From Cristatella mucedo (Eukaryota; Bryozoa; Phylactolaemata; Cristatellidae): DNA of 64,000 bases. Under the pieces are notes generated by a model that worked only from the letters and a program-made list of their open reading frames with translations, was not told the origin of the DNA and ran no database searches. The position numbers were made by a program, and so were the translations under genes. The stretch's first letter is position 1, and each line of letters begins with the position of its first letter. This document shows, in pieces, positions 31,460 to 45,719 of this stretch. The stretch lies in NCBI GenBank assembly GCA_009760855.2, contig WPIO01000061.1, positions 1,298,501 through 1,362,500 on the forward strand. The letters run 5' to 3'.

Positions 31460-32090
31460 TTACAGCTGAAGACGAGAAACAGAGCGATACAACTTCTCAT
31501 TCACCAATTCACCCAATGACAGGTCGCTTTGGAGTAGTATGACAAGATTGTGGGCCGAAGTCACGTGAGTGATACTAGCTGAAACGATCTTAAGGGTTAG
31601 GTCTTCCAAAGTTCGAGTGACAGTAGGTTCATCCATAACTACTAGGTTGGTCATATCATTGTTAAGCTTCAGAAAGTTAGTAGTCATCCTAATGCGAATG
31701 TTGTCGATGCAGGCAGCATTGAAATGAATAACAAGAAGGATCATGAGCAAGGCTTAGAAGGGTCGAAGGATATACTGTAGATACATCAAAGGATATGTAG
31801 AGCTGAGTATATCAAAGGCATAAAAATGAAAGCCAATATTGCATTTGGCATGAGATCGGTCAAAAGGTAGCAATTAGATAATGAAAAGAAGGGGGCCTTG
31901 GACAGAGCCCCGAAATACCCCATGCTTTAAGGGCTCCCTAGAAGTGCAATAGCTGCTCACATCTTCACTCTGACTATCTCTCACGAAAGTAGGACCTAAT
32001 CCAGTTATGCACTGTATCAGAGATGCATAGGGATCTGAAGACGCACTGATCCGGAATGATCCGTTGATCATGTTTCCTCCACTGTCGAGT
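31460..32090 (-). mobile_element. LINE-A fragment, decayed
   Basis: The - strand reads NAACIDNIRIRMTTNFLKLN and NDMTNLVVMDEPTV, and further right GVFRGSVQGPLLFII (for [14 protein letters not shown]) after ITGLGPTFVRDSQSE. These are RT and post-RT segments in the right order with breaks. Confidence 0.75.
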
Positions 32091-32094
32091 CGGC

Positions 32095-32340
32095 CTACTT
32101 GTAGCTAAGGAGCATAGCCAAAATCAGGGCTTGCTTTGATAAGAGTAAGTCGGCTAACTAGTTCATGCGTTTGCGACATCTCGTCTATATTGTTGCAATC
32201 ATTTCGGTAACTACCTGAAATGACCCGGCATCTTTCAAGTATCAGCTAAAGAAGGCTCTATTCCGGTAAGCTTTTCCTTTACCCCAGTGAACTTGTCTAC
32301 TATTAAGGTCGTTGTGCTTTGCATGCATACCTATGCATGA
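32095..32340 (+). mobile_element. Non-LTR element fragment, strongly decayed
   Basis: TCGGCCTACTTGTAGCTAAG, AAAATCAGGGCTTGC, GTTCATGCGTTTGCGACATC follow LINE-A order. The second half (GGTAAGCTTTTCCTTTACCC, AGTGAACTTGTCTACTATTA) is shared with 37890-37940, suggesting a third LINE relative. Confidence 0.5.
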
Positions 32341-32344
32341 TCAG

Positions 32345-33210
32345 AATCTGCATGAAATCTAGGTGTCATGTTCCAAAGTGACCTTTCGTTAGACGATCAC
32401 ATCAGCTTCACAATCAAGTCTGCCTACTTTCAGCTACATAACATTGCTAAAATTCGGGCTTGTTTAGATAGGGATACCACATCTAAGTTGGTCCATGCAT
32501 TTGTGACATCTCGTTTTGACTTCTGTAACTCACTGCTTGCTGGTCTACAGGCATGTGCAATCAGGCGCTTACAACAGGTGCAACACTCTGCAGCTAGGCT
32601 TGTCTGTCGTGAGCGTCGCAGTTGCCCCATCACACCTCTTCTCGCCGACCTGCAATGGCTACAAAGTGAAGCAACGGATTGACTTCAAGGTTTGTCGCTC
32701 ACTTTTAGGTTCCTTTATTGTTTGGCTTCAGCCTACCTATCAGGTCTACTACCCCACCAGGCCCAGCATCGTACCACCTGCTTTTCGGAATCTAACTGTT
32801 TACCTATACCTCGTACAAAACCCAAATCATTTGGAGACCGTGCCTTTAGTTCATATGCTCTCAAAGCCTGGAACTCACTCCCGATTTGCGTCATAACATC
32901 CCCTGACTTAACCACATTTAAAAAGAAATTAAAAACGCACCTATTTATGACAGCATTTAGTGGGTCCCTGTGATTCGTCCTTTATGTGGTTAAGCGTGCT
33001 GACACTGCTGCATGCTACCATTAACCACACTTGCATGCTGACCCTGTGCATGTCACCCCTAACCATGTAATTCATGTTGTTTTATCAAGCATGATATTTT
33101 CACTCACCATTCGATTGTGTTTCCTTTTCAGAAAATTTAAAGCGCCTAGAATGAGATTGAGTTCTCTGAGGGAGCTTTATCAAGCGTGTTATTATTATTA
33201 TTAACAAGAC
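32345..33210 (+). mobile_element. LINE-A copy
   Basis: Frames in order: [40 protein letters not shown], then after a shift [20 protein letters not shown] and the terminal FSGSL. 3' UTR, stem with AAAGCGCC...GGAGCTTT, and ATT tail. Two frameshifts. Confidence 0.87.
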
Positions 33211-33279
33211 ATTTTCACAGCAACTTCAGAGACCTTAACTTTTTTCTAGGCACTTTATACATGCTTTATGATTCATTAC

Positions 33280-33475
33280 ATGTTATTAGCAATTGGTCTT
33301 ACTAACCACTGGTCATGAATGTCTTCATGTTTGATTTAGCAAGCTGGACCAAGCATGATACTGGCTCGCTTTGCATATTTGATATCGTGGCATTCTCTAA
33401 CCTCTAAGTATTCGTTTAAGATCAAGTTCTCTTGGGGTGCTATGCAGAGGATGAATTATTATTATTATTAACTAT
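33280..33475 (+). mobile_element. Repeat with SINE-A-like 3' tail
   Basis: The 3' end GATCAAGTTCTCTTGGGGTG, CTATGCAGAGG and an ATT run matches the SINE-A tail. The body (CTTACTAACCACTGGTCATG, GTGTCTTCATG-like words) is related to 37985-38050. A tRNA-like head is not visible. Confidence 0.5.
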
Positions 33476-33476
33476 A

Positions 33477-33520
<44 letters not shown>

Positions 33521-33522
33521 TT
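33476..33522. repeat. (AT)n microsatellite
   Basis: Imperfect alternating AT run of about 45 bp directly after the ATT tail of the preceding element. Confidence 0.9.
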
Positions 33523-33802
33523 TAATTATAACACCTCCAAATATTTGGTGTTACTTCCTAAAGAGTAAGAAAGTCCCGAGGCTTACGGAAACAATGCAGA
33601 TGCTTTCCCCACTCATCGATGAGAAAAAGTACGACATTTGCAAGGGAAGCTTAAGATGAAAAAAGGGATAGCTATGAGACTGTCATCGCATATTTAGTCG
33701 GGTACTGTTTACCCATAGGTTCCCCTCATCGATGGGCTCATGACATGCGTGCAGACTGCTGGTCCAGCGAATATTTCTATGAAAAAAACCGGCTAGAAAG
33801 AG

Positions 33803-34302
33803 TGAACTGCACTGCTGCACTAGCGATCGATACTCCGACCTCCTCCTACTTGTTTGTTGGTTTGGCAGGATTGTTATTATGGGTTTGGAAATGGGGATTC
33901 CGAGATCAGTGCAGCTAGGCCTTTTTTTCACAACCATCTCCTAGGCTTGGGAAGCAAATGTATAGCGATTCCCGTGCAATTCACAATAGTATTTTGCATG
34001 TTAAGCATTTATATTTAGTTTATTGCATGAAGCTATTTGAGGTGTAGTTCTGGCTATTAAAATGAACTCAAATAGCTTCATGCAATAAACTAAATAGAAA
34101 TACTTAACATGCAAAATACTATTGCGAATTGCACGGGAATCGCTATACATTTGCTTCCCAAGCCTAGGAGATGGGTGTGAAAAAAAGGCCTAGCTGCACT
34201 GATCTCGGAATCCCAATTTCCAAACCCATAATAACAATCCTGCCAAACCAAAAAACAAGTAGGAGGAGGTCGGAGTATCGATCGCTAGGGCGGTGTAGTT
34301 CA
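33803..34302. repeat. Long inverted repeat, about 238-bp arms
   Basis: 33803-34041 and 34067-34302 are near-perfect reverse complements around a 25-base spacer. Paired landmarks: TGAACTGCAC with GTGTAGTTCA at the outer ends, AGCGATCGATACTCC with GGAGTATCGATCGCT, CAAATGTATAGCGATTCCCG with CGGGAATCGCTATACATTTG, and AGCTATTTGAG with CTCAAATAGCT at the centre. No transposase frame inside. It lies 78 bp past the 3' end of the zinc-finger exon at 34381. Confidence 0.93.
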
Positions 34303-34380
34303 TGTCACGAGCTTGCTGCCGAGTTGCAAGGTAAGTAGCCGAAACGATAGAAAGCTGGCAGGTGAGTGTCGATTACTCAC

Positions 34381-37230
<2,850 letters not shown>

Positions 37231-37549
37231 CTGCAACACGTTTGTAGGAGTGGAAAAGGTCAATGAGCAGAAAAAGCGTTGCTCGAATCATTTCTCTTTC
37301 TGCAGCAAATGTCGTTAGTGTGTCAGCCACCACATTGCTGATGCAGCCAATGCTTTGGCAAGGCAAGTAAGATGTATGCGGGCGAATGAGGCATGGTAGA
37401 CGTTCCAACCAGATGCCGAGGCCCGACGAACGGTAACCAATAGCAATGTGATGCAGCAGCGACTAATGGTGTCAGATGTTCACAGCCCAAAGGAGTCACT
37501 GGACAAAAAATACACAGCACACATATGGTGGAGCACCGAAATCCCTTAA

Positions 37550-38135
37550 TCGTCTGCAACTGGTGCAATTCTCGGCGATTCGTCTGATCTATCGACAACG
37601 GCAAAGCTACCCAATCACACCACTTCAGTCTGAGCTCTGCTAGCTCCATATAAAGCATCGAGTCCCTTTCAAGATCCTCAGTCTGGCTTTACAGACCACT
37701 TCACTCGCTATCAGCCATCTACCTATCAGATCACGTTATTCATCCAGTGTGCTCTTGCACTACCTGCTCCTCAGCATCTAGTCATCTCTATATCCCTCGC
37801 AATTTCTGTGATCAAAAGTCTGGAACTCCTTTCAGGCTAGGGTCACTGCCTGCAATGGCCTCTCATCGGTTAAGTCTCAGCTAAAGACACACCTGTTCTG
37901 GTCAGCTTTTCTTTCGCTGCAGTGAACTTGTTTGATTATTGTCCCTATGTGCTTTGCGTGGGTATCTGGGCATGATTCAGTGTGTGCTACTGACCAGAGA
38001 TCTTACTAACCGGTGGCCACGAGTGTCTTCATGTTGGCATCAGCATACTGGCACAAGCAAGACATTTGTTTGCTTTCTTAAGCTAGATACCGGGCACGTC
38101 ACTAACCGTTGGTTATTTATTCTCTTGCACTAATG
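37550..38135 (+). mobile_element. Non-LTR element fragment, decayed
   Basis: TCTGCAACTGGTGCAATTCT, GGCGATTCGTCTGATCT and a SYPITPLQSEL reading match the LINE-A segment [14 protein letters not shown]...ITPLLADL. The 3' part (CTTTTCTTTCGCTGCAGTGA, ACTTGTTTGATTATTG) matches 32270-32300, not LINE-A, so it may be a third related family. Confidence 0.55.
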
Positions 38136-38139
38136 AACA

Positions 38140-39385
38140 GCCTGGATAGAGATCAAAATCTCTTATCTTTGCCATGCAAACGACCTATAATTGTAATTTT
38201 TATTCTTCTAAAGTGTGTAACAAGGCACGAGGGGGCTGCATGCCTGCTCTCAGTGCATCCGTGGCAGCATGCAACCAAAGGAAAGAGCTAATTCTGAAAA
38301 CTCTAGCTTCGGCACGCTTTCCAGCGGGTGCGCCGCGTATGACCGGCATGGCGCAAAGAGTGCAGATGATATCAGCGTAAGAGATCACGAGTGCTTGCTA
38401 GCTGGGAAGGTCCAGGATAGCAGATTGCACTTCTGCAATTCCGGGGCAATAATGCTGATTACCCACCAGCTTTAAATTCCACAACTTTACCAGCCATCCT
38501 TGGCTTCTACACTGAAACCCTTTATCGGGTGGCCAGTTGGACATCACATTTGGGCACCATTTTTCGCACACGTGCACCCGCACATAACTGACAGAACCTG
38601 GTTCAGAGCCTGATCGGAATACATTCAGTTAAATGAAGCCATATCACGCGCTGCATTGCTCTGGCTATAGCTCACAGTATACCACTTCGGCTCGACTGAA
38701 TGGAATCAATCGGCCTCCAAGTCTCCAAGTGCCGAGTAGCAAATGAAAGATAAACTTTGCAGCCCCAATTAAAACAAAAGTCATCCGCATATATTGCGAC
38801 TCCTCTGCATTTCATTTCTCAGAGAGCAGTCTAGAATCAAGCAGCGCTCTAGCCTTATAAAGTCGAACACCAGAGAGGTCAAAATCCTACGACAAACTAG
38901 CACAAGGAGTTCACATCTTGCTTGATGAGGACATCTCCAAGAACGAACAGACCAAGTAAACAGCCAGAGGTGCAACCCACTTTAAAAGGTAAAACAACTT
39001 AATCGGATTGTGCGCAACTGCACACAGCAGGTCGTTATTTATTGTAGTTATTCGTTTCGGGTTTGCTATGTGGGTGCTATGCTCGGTTGTATCAGTGCTT
39101 AATTGAAGGAATTTGGCCAGCATCCAGGACCTAAGGCTACCAAGGCAGGGGCTCGGCTTATCACTGGCCATTACCATCCCTACTGACTGAGTATAAGTGG
39201 AGAACATAAATGGCCATAGAAAAGACCCTCGAGAAATTCCATGCTTGCTGGATGAGATCTCACTGCTACATTAACCGGAGTAGATGCAATCTGGCAGGTA
39301 CAATTCAAACCAAGACACAGCCTTATCAGCCAGACCGATCGTTGTTTGTAATTGTTCACGAACATCTTGAGATCGATAGAGTCCA
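38140..39385. other. Intergenic, nothing recognised
   Basis: Only short frames on both strands. No conserved motif, repeat or RNA seen. Confidence 0.4.
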
Positions 39386-39387
39386 AA

Positions 39388-39710
<323 letters not shown>

Positions 39711-39845
39711 AGAGTTCACCAAAGACATATTTGGTGACTCATCACAATTGCCACCAGGGATAACAGTAGTCACAAGCAGGTGAGCAGTTTCAGTGAACAT
39801 GGTGCCATTTTAACTCGAAAGTGAAATTTTCCAGATAAACAACGC

Positions 39846-39884
39846 TCGTCTATGTGGTCGGCAAGCTACCGACCACATAGACGA
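39846..39884. repeat. Perfect short inverted repeat (hairpin)
   Basis: Arms of 16 bases, TCGTCTATGTGGTCGG and CCGACCACATAGACGA, around a 7-base spacer CAAGCTA. No T-run follows and no gene adjoins, so a terminator role is not supported. Confidence 0.9.
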
Positions 39885-40435
39885 CAACACTACCAACACA
39901 AACCGACCAACAACATTTCAACAATCAAACAATCCATAACAACAAAAAGACAGAAGGAAGACTAAGCGATCAGCAGTTCGAACTTCATGATTCACTCCAA
40001 GCGTTTTTTTGTCACCAGTCAAACGGTGGCTGATTTGAATTGCCGATGGAACAATTAAACTAACGAGTGAAGCTTTTACTATCTGAGCTGTGGCAGCGCT
40101 ATGTGTGCCTGCCGATGGAGAAAAAGAGTGAGATGGCTAAGGATCAGCAAATAAAGAATGGCTTTGTGGCATTAATGGATGTACCCATATCATTTAGGGA
40201 AACGTAGGAAAATATGTTAAAGAAGGTCTCGCTGGTTGTAATTTAATGCATGCAACAGGCAGTTGTGGCATTGTGAAAACATGAATAAATGCAATCTTGT
40301 AATTGAAGAATGCAGACAACAAATAAACCTAACAGTCAACATCCGGGGGAGGGCTGGGAGCTCACAGCTTTTTCAGGCAAATGGTTTACCATCTTGAAAA
40401 TTTGTCTAGGGTCTGACTGGCAAGACTGTAATGTA
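39885..40435. other. Intergenic, nothing recognised
   Basis: A-rich sequence with no frame, motif or repeat I can name. Confidence 0.4.
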
Positions 40436-40439
40436 TTGC

Positions 40440-41890
40440 CGTCTGTAACTCCACAAAGCCACAAAGGCTATGTGTGCGTTATGCAGGAGAGTTTTGTATA
40501 GCACACTCACAGCCTAAGCGGCTTTTGCTACGCATTCGGTAGCCAACAGACGCAACACCCAATAAAGAGAAAGTGGGAAGCACAGTTGATGTAGTGAGTA
40601 GCATGGAAGTAGCAGCTCAGTACGACTGGACAGGATGTGCCATAGTCGGCAGCAGAAGAGTAGTTGTCGGTGTGTACGAATTGTGGGAGTGAGTTTCACA
40701 GTCTAGGACCTGCAGAGCAAAAGCAGGCTTGAAGTGAAGGAACAGAATAGCTAATTTATTGTCCATTCAATACCTGAGGGCACGAGGTGGCTGAAACTGG
40801 TGCAGCAGTTCAGCTAGGTATGAAAGAGCCAAGACATGGCGGGCTTGCGGGTCAGCATAAGAACTTTTCTCTGTATGTGCTGATCAACCAGCAGCCATCC
40901 TAGGTCTTTTAGCAAAGGAGACATATGGTCAAAAACCTGGGATCGCCAGTTAGCCTTGCAGCCATATTCATAGCCAGCTGTAGTGGTGTAGTCCTTTTTT
41001 CGGCCCAGCCAAAAGGGAATTACAATAATCTAGCCGAGACACAACTGAGGAGCTAGTTAAATTGTTAAATTGTTGTTAAATTGTTTGCAAGCCACCGTGG
41101 AAGACAGTTCCTAATCTTAGATAGGGATCGGAAGTGAAGGCAAGCAGTGGAATCAATCTTCTTTAACGAAGCTTCCAAAATTTAGGCAGCTAGCGAAGAC
41201 AACACCTAAATGCCGAGCAGATGGTGAAGGTCGCACAACAGCATCACCTATTAGAAGAACAAAACCTTCTAGTCGTACGCCACGCTTGGGGTGTCCTATG
41301 AGCAGCACTTCGGTTTTATCGTGTGCCGGCAAGGCCAGCATTCAGTTTATCAGTTGCTGCAGCAGATTCTGACGATTTAAATGGCAAATACAGTTGAGTA
41401 TCGTCAGCATACGAGTGATATCCTATTCCATGGACCTTAATCACTTTCCCCGGAGGTTGAGTATAAACTAAGAACAGCAACAGACCGGGGATGGACCCAT
41501 GACGGCTCCACAGGTGACTGGTCTAGCGGATGAGACCTGACCCCCACACGACACGGATTGAACACGATCGGACAAGTACGATTTAAACCATGCCAGTACC
41601 TCGGCTGCCAGACCGATCGTTGTTCTCAATCTTTCAAGTAGTATATCGTGATCAATGGTGTCGAAGGCACTTGATAGATCTAGCAGTGGTAAGGCAGTGA
41701 CATTACCGGCATCGTTGCTGCATAGGACGTTATTGGTTATACGGAAGAGAACAGTTTCAGTGGAATGCTGCCACTTGAACTATGATAGAAATTTTTCTGA
41801 AAATTCATTCTTTTCAGTGTGTGCTACCAGTTACTTAGTGACAATTTTCAAAATTTTTGATAAAAAAGGAAGAAGGGAAACCGGGTAATA
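40440..41890 (-). mobile_element. LINE-B, longest copy, reaching into the RT domain
   Basis: The left end is the reversed terminus CTGTAACTCCACAAAGCC. Going right the - strand gives the C-terminal segment, the RLDYCNSLL region, then HDKTEVLLIGHPKRGVRLEG, PSPSARHLGVVFASCL and, near 41630-41770, LLDLSSAFDTIDHDILLERL and STETVLFRITNNVL. The reverse transcriptase order is correct for a non-LTR element. It is frame-broken and inactive. Confidence 0.83.
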
Positions 41891-41895
41891 GTTTA

Positions 41896-42468
41896 CAAGG
41901 ACCCAGTGGTTAAGGTGCTCGCCCCGATTAATAATAATAACAATAATAATGCACTTGATAAAGCGCCCTCAGAGAATTCAATCCCTTTCTAGGCGCTTTA
42001 CATTTGCTGCAAAGGGAAATGCAATTGAATGGTAATATCATGCTTGAAAAACGTGAATAACATGGTTAGGGGAAGACATGCACAGGGTCAGCATGCAAAT
42101 GTAGTTAGTGGTAGCATGCACAGTGTCAGCACGCATAAGCACATGAAGGACGAATCACAGGGACTCTCTAAATGCTGTCATAAATAGGTGTGTTTTTAAG
42201 TTCTTTTTAAATGTGGTCAAGTCAGGGGATGTTCTGACGCATGTCGGGAGGGAGTTCGAGGCTTTGGGAGCAGAACTAAATGCACGGTCTCCAAAGGATT
42301 TGAGGTTTGTACGAGGTATTGGTAAACTGTTGGATTCCGAAAAGCGGGTGGTACGATCGAGGTCTGGCCGAGGTCGTGGGCTCGAGCCCCGTGGCATGTG
42401 TGAAGCGTCTGAATAGAGATTGAGTTCTCTTAGGGTGCTATACAAATGAACTATATCATTATTATTAA
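41896..42468 (+). mobile_element. SINE-A copy split by a LINE-A insertion
   Basis: The head 41896-41928 (CCCAGTGGTTAAGGTGCTCG, CCCCGAT) and the rest 42354-42468 (CGATCGAGGTCTGGCCGAGG, B-box-like GGGCTCGAGCCCC, tail AAGCGTCTGAATAGAGATTG) make one SINE-A when joined. CGAT occurs at both edges of the inserted LINE-A. Confidence 0.82.
41929..42353 (-). mobile_element. LINE-A 3' fragment nested in SINE-A
   Basis: Reversed ATT tail, hairpin GCGCC/GGCGC, 3' UTR and the last 60 or so codons ([24 protein letters not shown]). The 5' truncation point is at GGTGGTACGAT. Confidence 0.87.
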
Positions 42469-42479
42469 AAGACCTCTGC

Positions 42480-43086
42480 ATCTAATCCAGGCTTTTTAAA
42501 TATCAGTCGAATTGAAGGACTTCGTACAACCCCCTTTTCCAGAGAAGCATTACAAATCTTGGTAATGGCTGGGCTAAGTTTGTCTGCCAATGATGACCAC
42601 AGAGATGATAGTATAGGGTCTCCAGGAGACAGCTCTTTTTACTATACCTTATTAAGGTAGCCACATTGCATGCAGAAACCTTGACTTCACGACAGCAAGA
42701 CTGCATGACTATATATCGCTAACAAAAAAGGAGTCCTGAACGGCTCTCTAGCTCTACATGCTTTGCCCTCAGCGCTTGGACGAGTTACTGATGCAGATGC
42801 ACACACGCACAGGGATGCTACAGATGAGCTAGCTCCTAGAAAGAATTGAACAAGCTTGGCATCGACACCATTGGCGCATGGTAATACCGATTTGGGAGGC
42901 TCTGCATAAGAGAAGCTCGAAACAGGCTGAATCCAGCTAGTACATGCACTGCAACCCAAGAAGAGCAGCACCCAGCTCAGCCATGAGCACACCTGGAGGT
43001 CTGCTGCGTCCAACCTCTCGCAATGTGACCCACAGCATATGATGCATTCGACGACTGTTTACGATGAGGTACGGTATGCGCAGCCG
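42480..43086. other. Downstream side of the 43.1-kb open frame, nothing assigned
   Basis: A - strand frame at 42687-43013 is open for 108 codons but shows no motif. If the 43087 frame is a gene, this would be its 3' untranslated region. Confidence 0.35.
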
Positions 43087-43848
43087 CTAGCATGGCTTCC
43101 ATCTCGAATTGCGCAGCAGACGCGGATAGTACGCACACGGGTGGCCCAGCTGGTCAGCAGCGAGCAGACTGCTCAGAGCTGTTATGTCGTCGGCACGATC
43201 GTCAACTGTGGCACATACACGACGTCTCCGGACGGTGCTCAAAGAAGATTGGGTTGACACCATCTGCCCCGCGGTCCCATTTGGTTTCGTGCCGCGAGGA
43301 CCCGTGGCGAGCAGTACGCGATCCTCGCTTTGCTGCTGCCACACATATCGGGTTGCATCCAATTCGTCAGATCTGCAGCATTCCGGTGTCGCATGACACG
43401 ACAAGTCGGGGCAGCCTTGAACACCCTCGGTGGAGCTGCCACCGGTGGCAAGTTCGAGCTCCAGCCAAGCTCGGAGCTCAGAGCAGCATCTGCTCTCAAA
43501 GAGTGCCAGTGTCTGCACGGTGCCGGTGCAGAGGAACCTGCCGTCCTTCGGGTCGTGCTTCACGGCCACCGAGTACCTGTCGCTGATGCTTGCGGCGAGC
43601 GAGTGCCATCTCTCAGGCAGCGATTGCACGAATGCTGTGCAAAATGTGGCCGTAGCAATCTCAAACATGCCGCACTGCAAGAATGCTGAAACGTGGTTCT
43701 GCAGACGAACTACTGCAAACACAGACACCCCTGCTGCTGACGATGCATACGAGGCAGAACAGGTGGCAGCAGCAGCTGCTGTGAGCTGAGGACAGAGAAT
43801 CAAGAATCGGCCCGCGCATGGGAAGGCAGCAAGGTGCGAAGGAAACAA
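43087..43848 (-). CDS. Unidentified protein-like open frame
   Basis: A - strand frame of 253 codons ending in TAG at 43087-43089. Composition is protein-like: SAFLQCGMFEIATATFCTAF, SLPERWHSLAASISDRYSVA, VKHDPKDGRFLCTGTVQTLA, and a C-terminal ITALSSLLAADQLGHPCAYY followed by PRLLRNSRWKPC. I cannot assign a family. The first 50 residues may be intron, since good acceptors (GTTTGCAG, CGTTTCAG) occur at about 43690-43720, so the likely exon is about 43087-43700. A + frame (43092-43586) overlaps it, but its composition looks less protein-like. Possibly the last exon of a - strand gene. Confidence 0.5.
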   Translation of the reverse strand: MFPSHLAAFPCAGRFLILCPQLTAAAAATCSASYASSAAGVSVFAVVRLQNHVSAFLQCGMFEIATATFCTAFVQSLPERWHSLAASISDRYSVAVKHDPKDGRFLCTGTVQTLALFESRCCSELRAWLELELATGGSSTEGVQGCPDLSCHATPECCRSDELDATRYVWQQQSEDRVLLATGPRGTKPNGTAGQMVSTQSSLSTVRRRRVCATVDDRADDITALSSLLAADQLGHPCAYYPRLLRNSRWKPC

Positions 43849-43849
43849 A

Positions 43850-44365
43850 AGACAAATCAGTTTCTAATATTTCTAATAGTGCTAAATCATGAGAGTTTCT
43901 TAAGTCACAAAACTTGCTACAGCCTGTAAAAAACATAAATACACAGCGACAGATACCAGTGCCACCAAGTGACCTTGTTCACCAATCGGTTCACAAGCGT
44001 GGGTATGAAAGAACGTGTGCAAGGCTGAAGTGAAGCATGAGCACATCGACTGCAGTCTCTGACTTCAAGTAATCTGGGATGTTAATAATAACAGTAATAC
44101 AAAGTTGCTTATGGCACATTTAGAAAATTAAATCTCTTACCAGGCACATTAAAAAAGCTAGAAAGAAAATATTAACACGAGAGAGTAGTCTCAGTGTCCT
44201 CTTCACTAGGTAGATTGCCTGGGGCCTGCCTCCCGCGGGGGGGGGGGGGCTGGGGCAGGGCAGTCAAACTTAGTGACGATACTTGACTAGCCTTTAGTAC
44301 AAGCCTGGTCAGGCAAGCATCGGCAAGACTTGAAACTGTTTCGAACCTGCATACGCCATAAGTCA
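43850..44365. other. Intergenic, nothing recognised
   Basis: Contains a run of twelve or so G at about 44237-44249 and a short ATT-like stretch. Nothing else named. Confidence 0.4.
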
Positions 44366-44369
44366 TGGG

Positions 44370-45525
44370 TCATAGGTCTTGCTGATGCGATTGCCAAGCA
44401 CAATCTAGGCTTTCACTTCTATGCGGATGACACTCAGTTGTACCTTTGCTTTGATCCCTCCCAGCCTTCGAGCACCTCAAATTCTCTAAACTCACTTGCT
44501 GCATGCATTGATGACATCCGCACATGGATGGCAGCAAATTTTCTAAAACTAAACGATGACAAAACAAACTTACTAGTTATGGGCAAACTCAGTGTGATTC
44601 AGAGATTGGAGAGGCTGACTCTCAAAATTGGCTCTGCCAGCATATCTCCAGTTGAATCAGCTCGAAATCTAGGTGTCATGTTCCAAAGCGACCTCTCGTT
44701 GGACGACCATATCAGCTCCACAGTCAAATCTGCCTATTTTCAGCTTCATAACATTGCTAAAATTCGGGCTTGTTTAGATAAGAATACCACGTCTAAGTTG
44801 GTCCACGCATTCGTAACATCTCGTCTCGACTTCTGCAACTCACTGCTTACTGGCCTACCAGCATGTGCGATCAGGCGATTGCAGCTGGTGCAAAACTCTG
44901 CAGCTAGGCTTGTCTGTCGTGAGTGTCGAAGTTGCCACATTACTCCACTTCTCGCCGACCTGCACTGGCTACCAGTCAAGCAACGGATTGACTTCAAGGT
45001 TTTGTCGCTCACTTTTAGGTCCCTTCATTCTATGGCTCCAGCCTATCAGTCAGACATACTGCCCCATCAGGCCAAGCATCGCATCACCCGCTTTTCGGAA
45101 TCAAACAGTCTAGAAATACCTCGTACAAACCTTAAATTCTTTGGAGACCGTGCATTTAGTTCGTATGCTCCCAAAGCCTGGAACTCCCTCCCGACCTGCG
45201 TCAGAACATCCCCTGACCTGACCACATTTAAAAGGAACTTAAAAACACACCTGTTTAGGACAGCATTTAGTGGGTCCTTGTGATTCGTCCTCGATGTGCT
45301 TATGCGTGCTGACACTGTGCATGCTGCCACTAACCACATTTGCATGCTGACCCTGTGCATGTCACCCCTAACCATGTTATTCATTTTGTTTGTTTTTCAT
45401 GCATGATTTTACTTACCATTTAATTGCATTTCCCTTTGCAGAAAATGTAAAGCACCTAGAAAGAGATTGAGTTCTCCGAGGGCGCTTTATCAAGTACATT
45501 ATTATTATTATTATTATTATTATAG
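44370..45525 (+). mobile_element. LINE-A, longest open copy (317-codon frame)
   Basis: Frame 44330-45283 starts near IAKHNLGFHFYADDTQLYLC, so it includes the catalytic YADD, and continues without a break through [26 protein letters not shown]-type [47 protein letters not shown] and the terminal FRTAFSGSL stop. 3' UTR, hairpin AAAGCACC...GGCGCTTT and (ATT)n end it at about 45525. The endonuclease and most of RT are missing (5' truncation), so it cannot move by itself. Confidence 0.93.
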
Positions 45526-45564
45526 GTCACGACAAGCAATCCGGACCACGCAACAAGTAAAAGT

Positions 45565-45715
45565 AAAGACTAGCTGATTCGACAGCCTCATTTATATAGC
45601 AACAAAAGAGCCTTTGAAGCTATCACTCCTACATGCATCAGGCAATGGGACATTGCCTGCTACATGACTCGAACCCATGACATGGATCGCACCTTACCCC
45701 TAGGTTTATGATCCA
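45565..45715 (-). mobile_element. SINE-B copy
   Basis: The - strand reads GGGGTAAGGTGCGATCC near the head, ATGGGTTCGAGTCATGT (B box), a decayed core GTGATAGCTTCAAAGGCTC and GGCTGTCGAATCAGCTAG. Confidence 0.75.
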
Positions 45716-45719
45716 GTGG

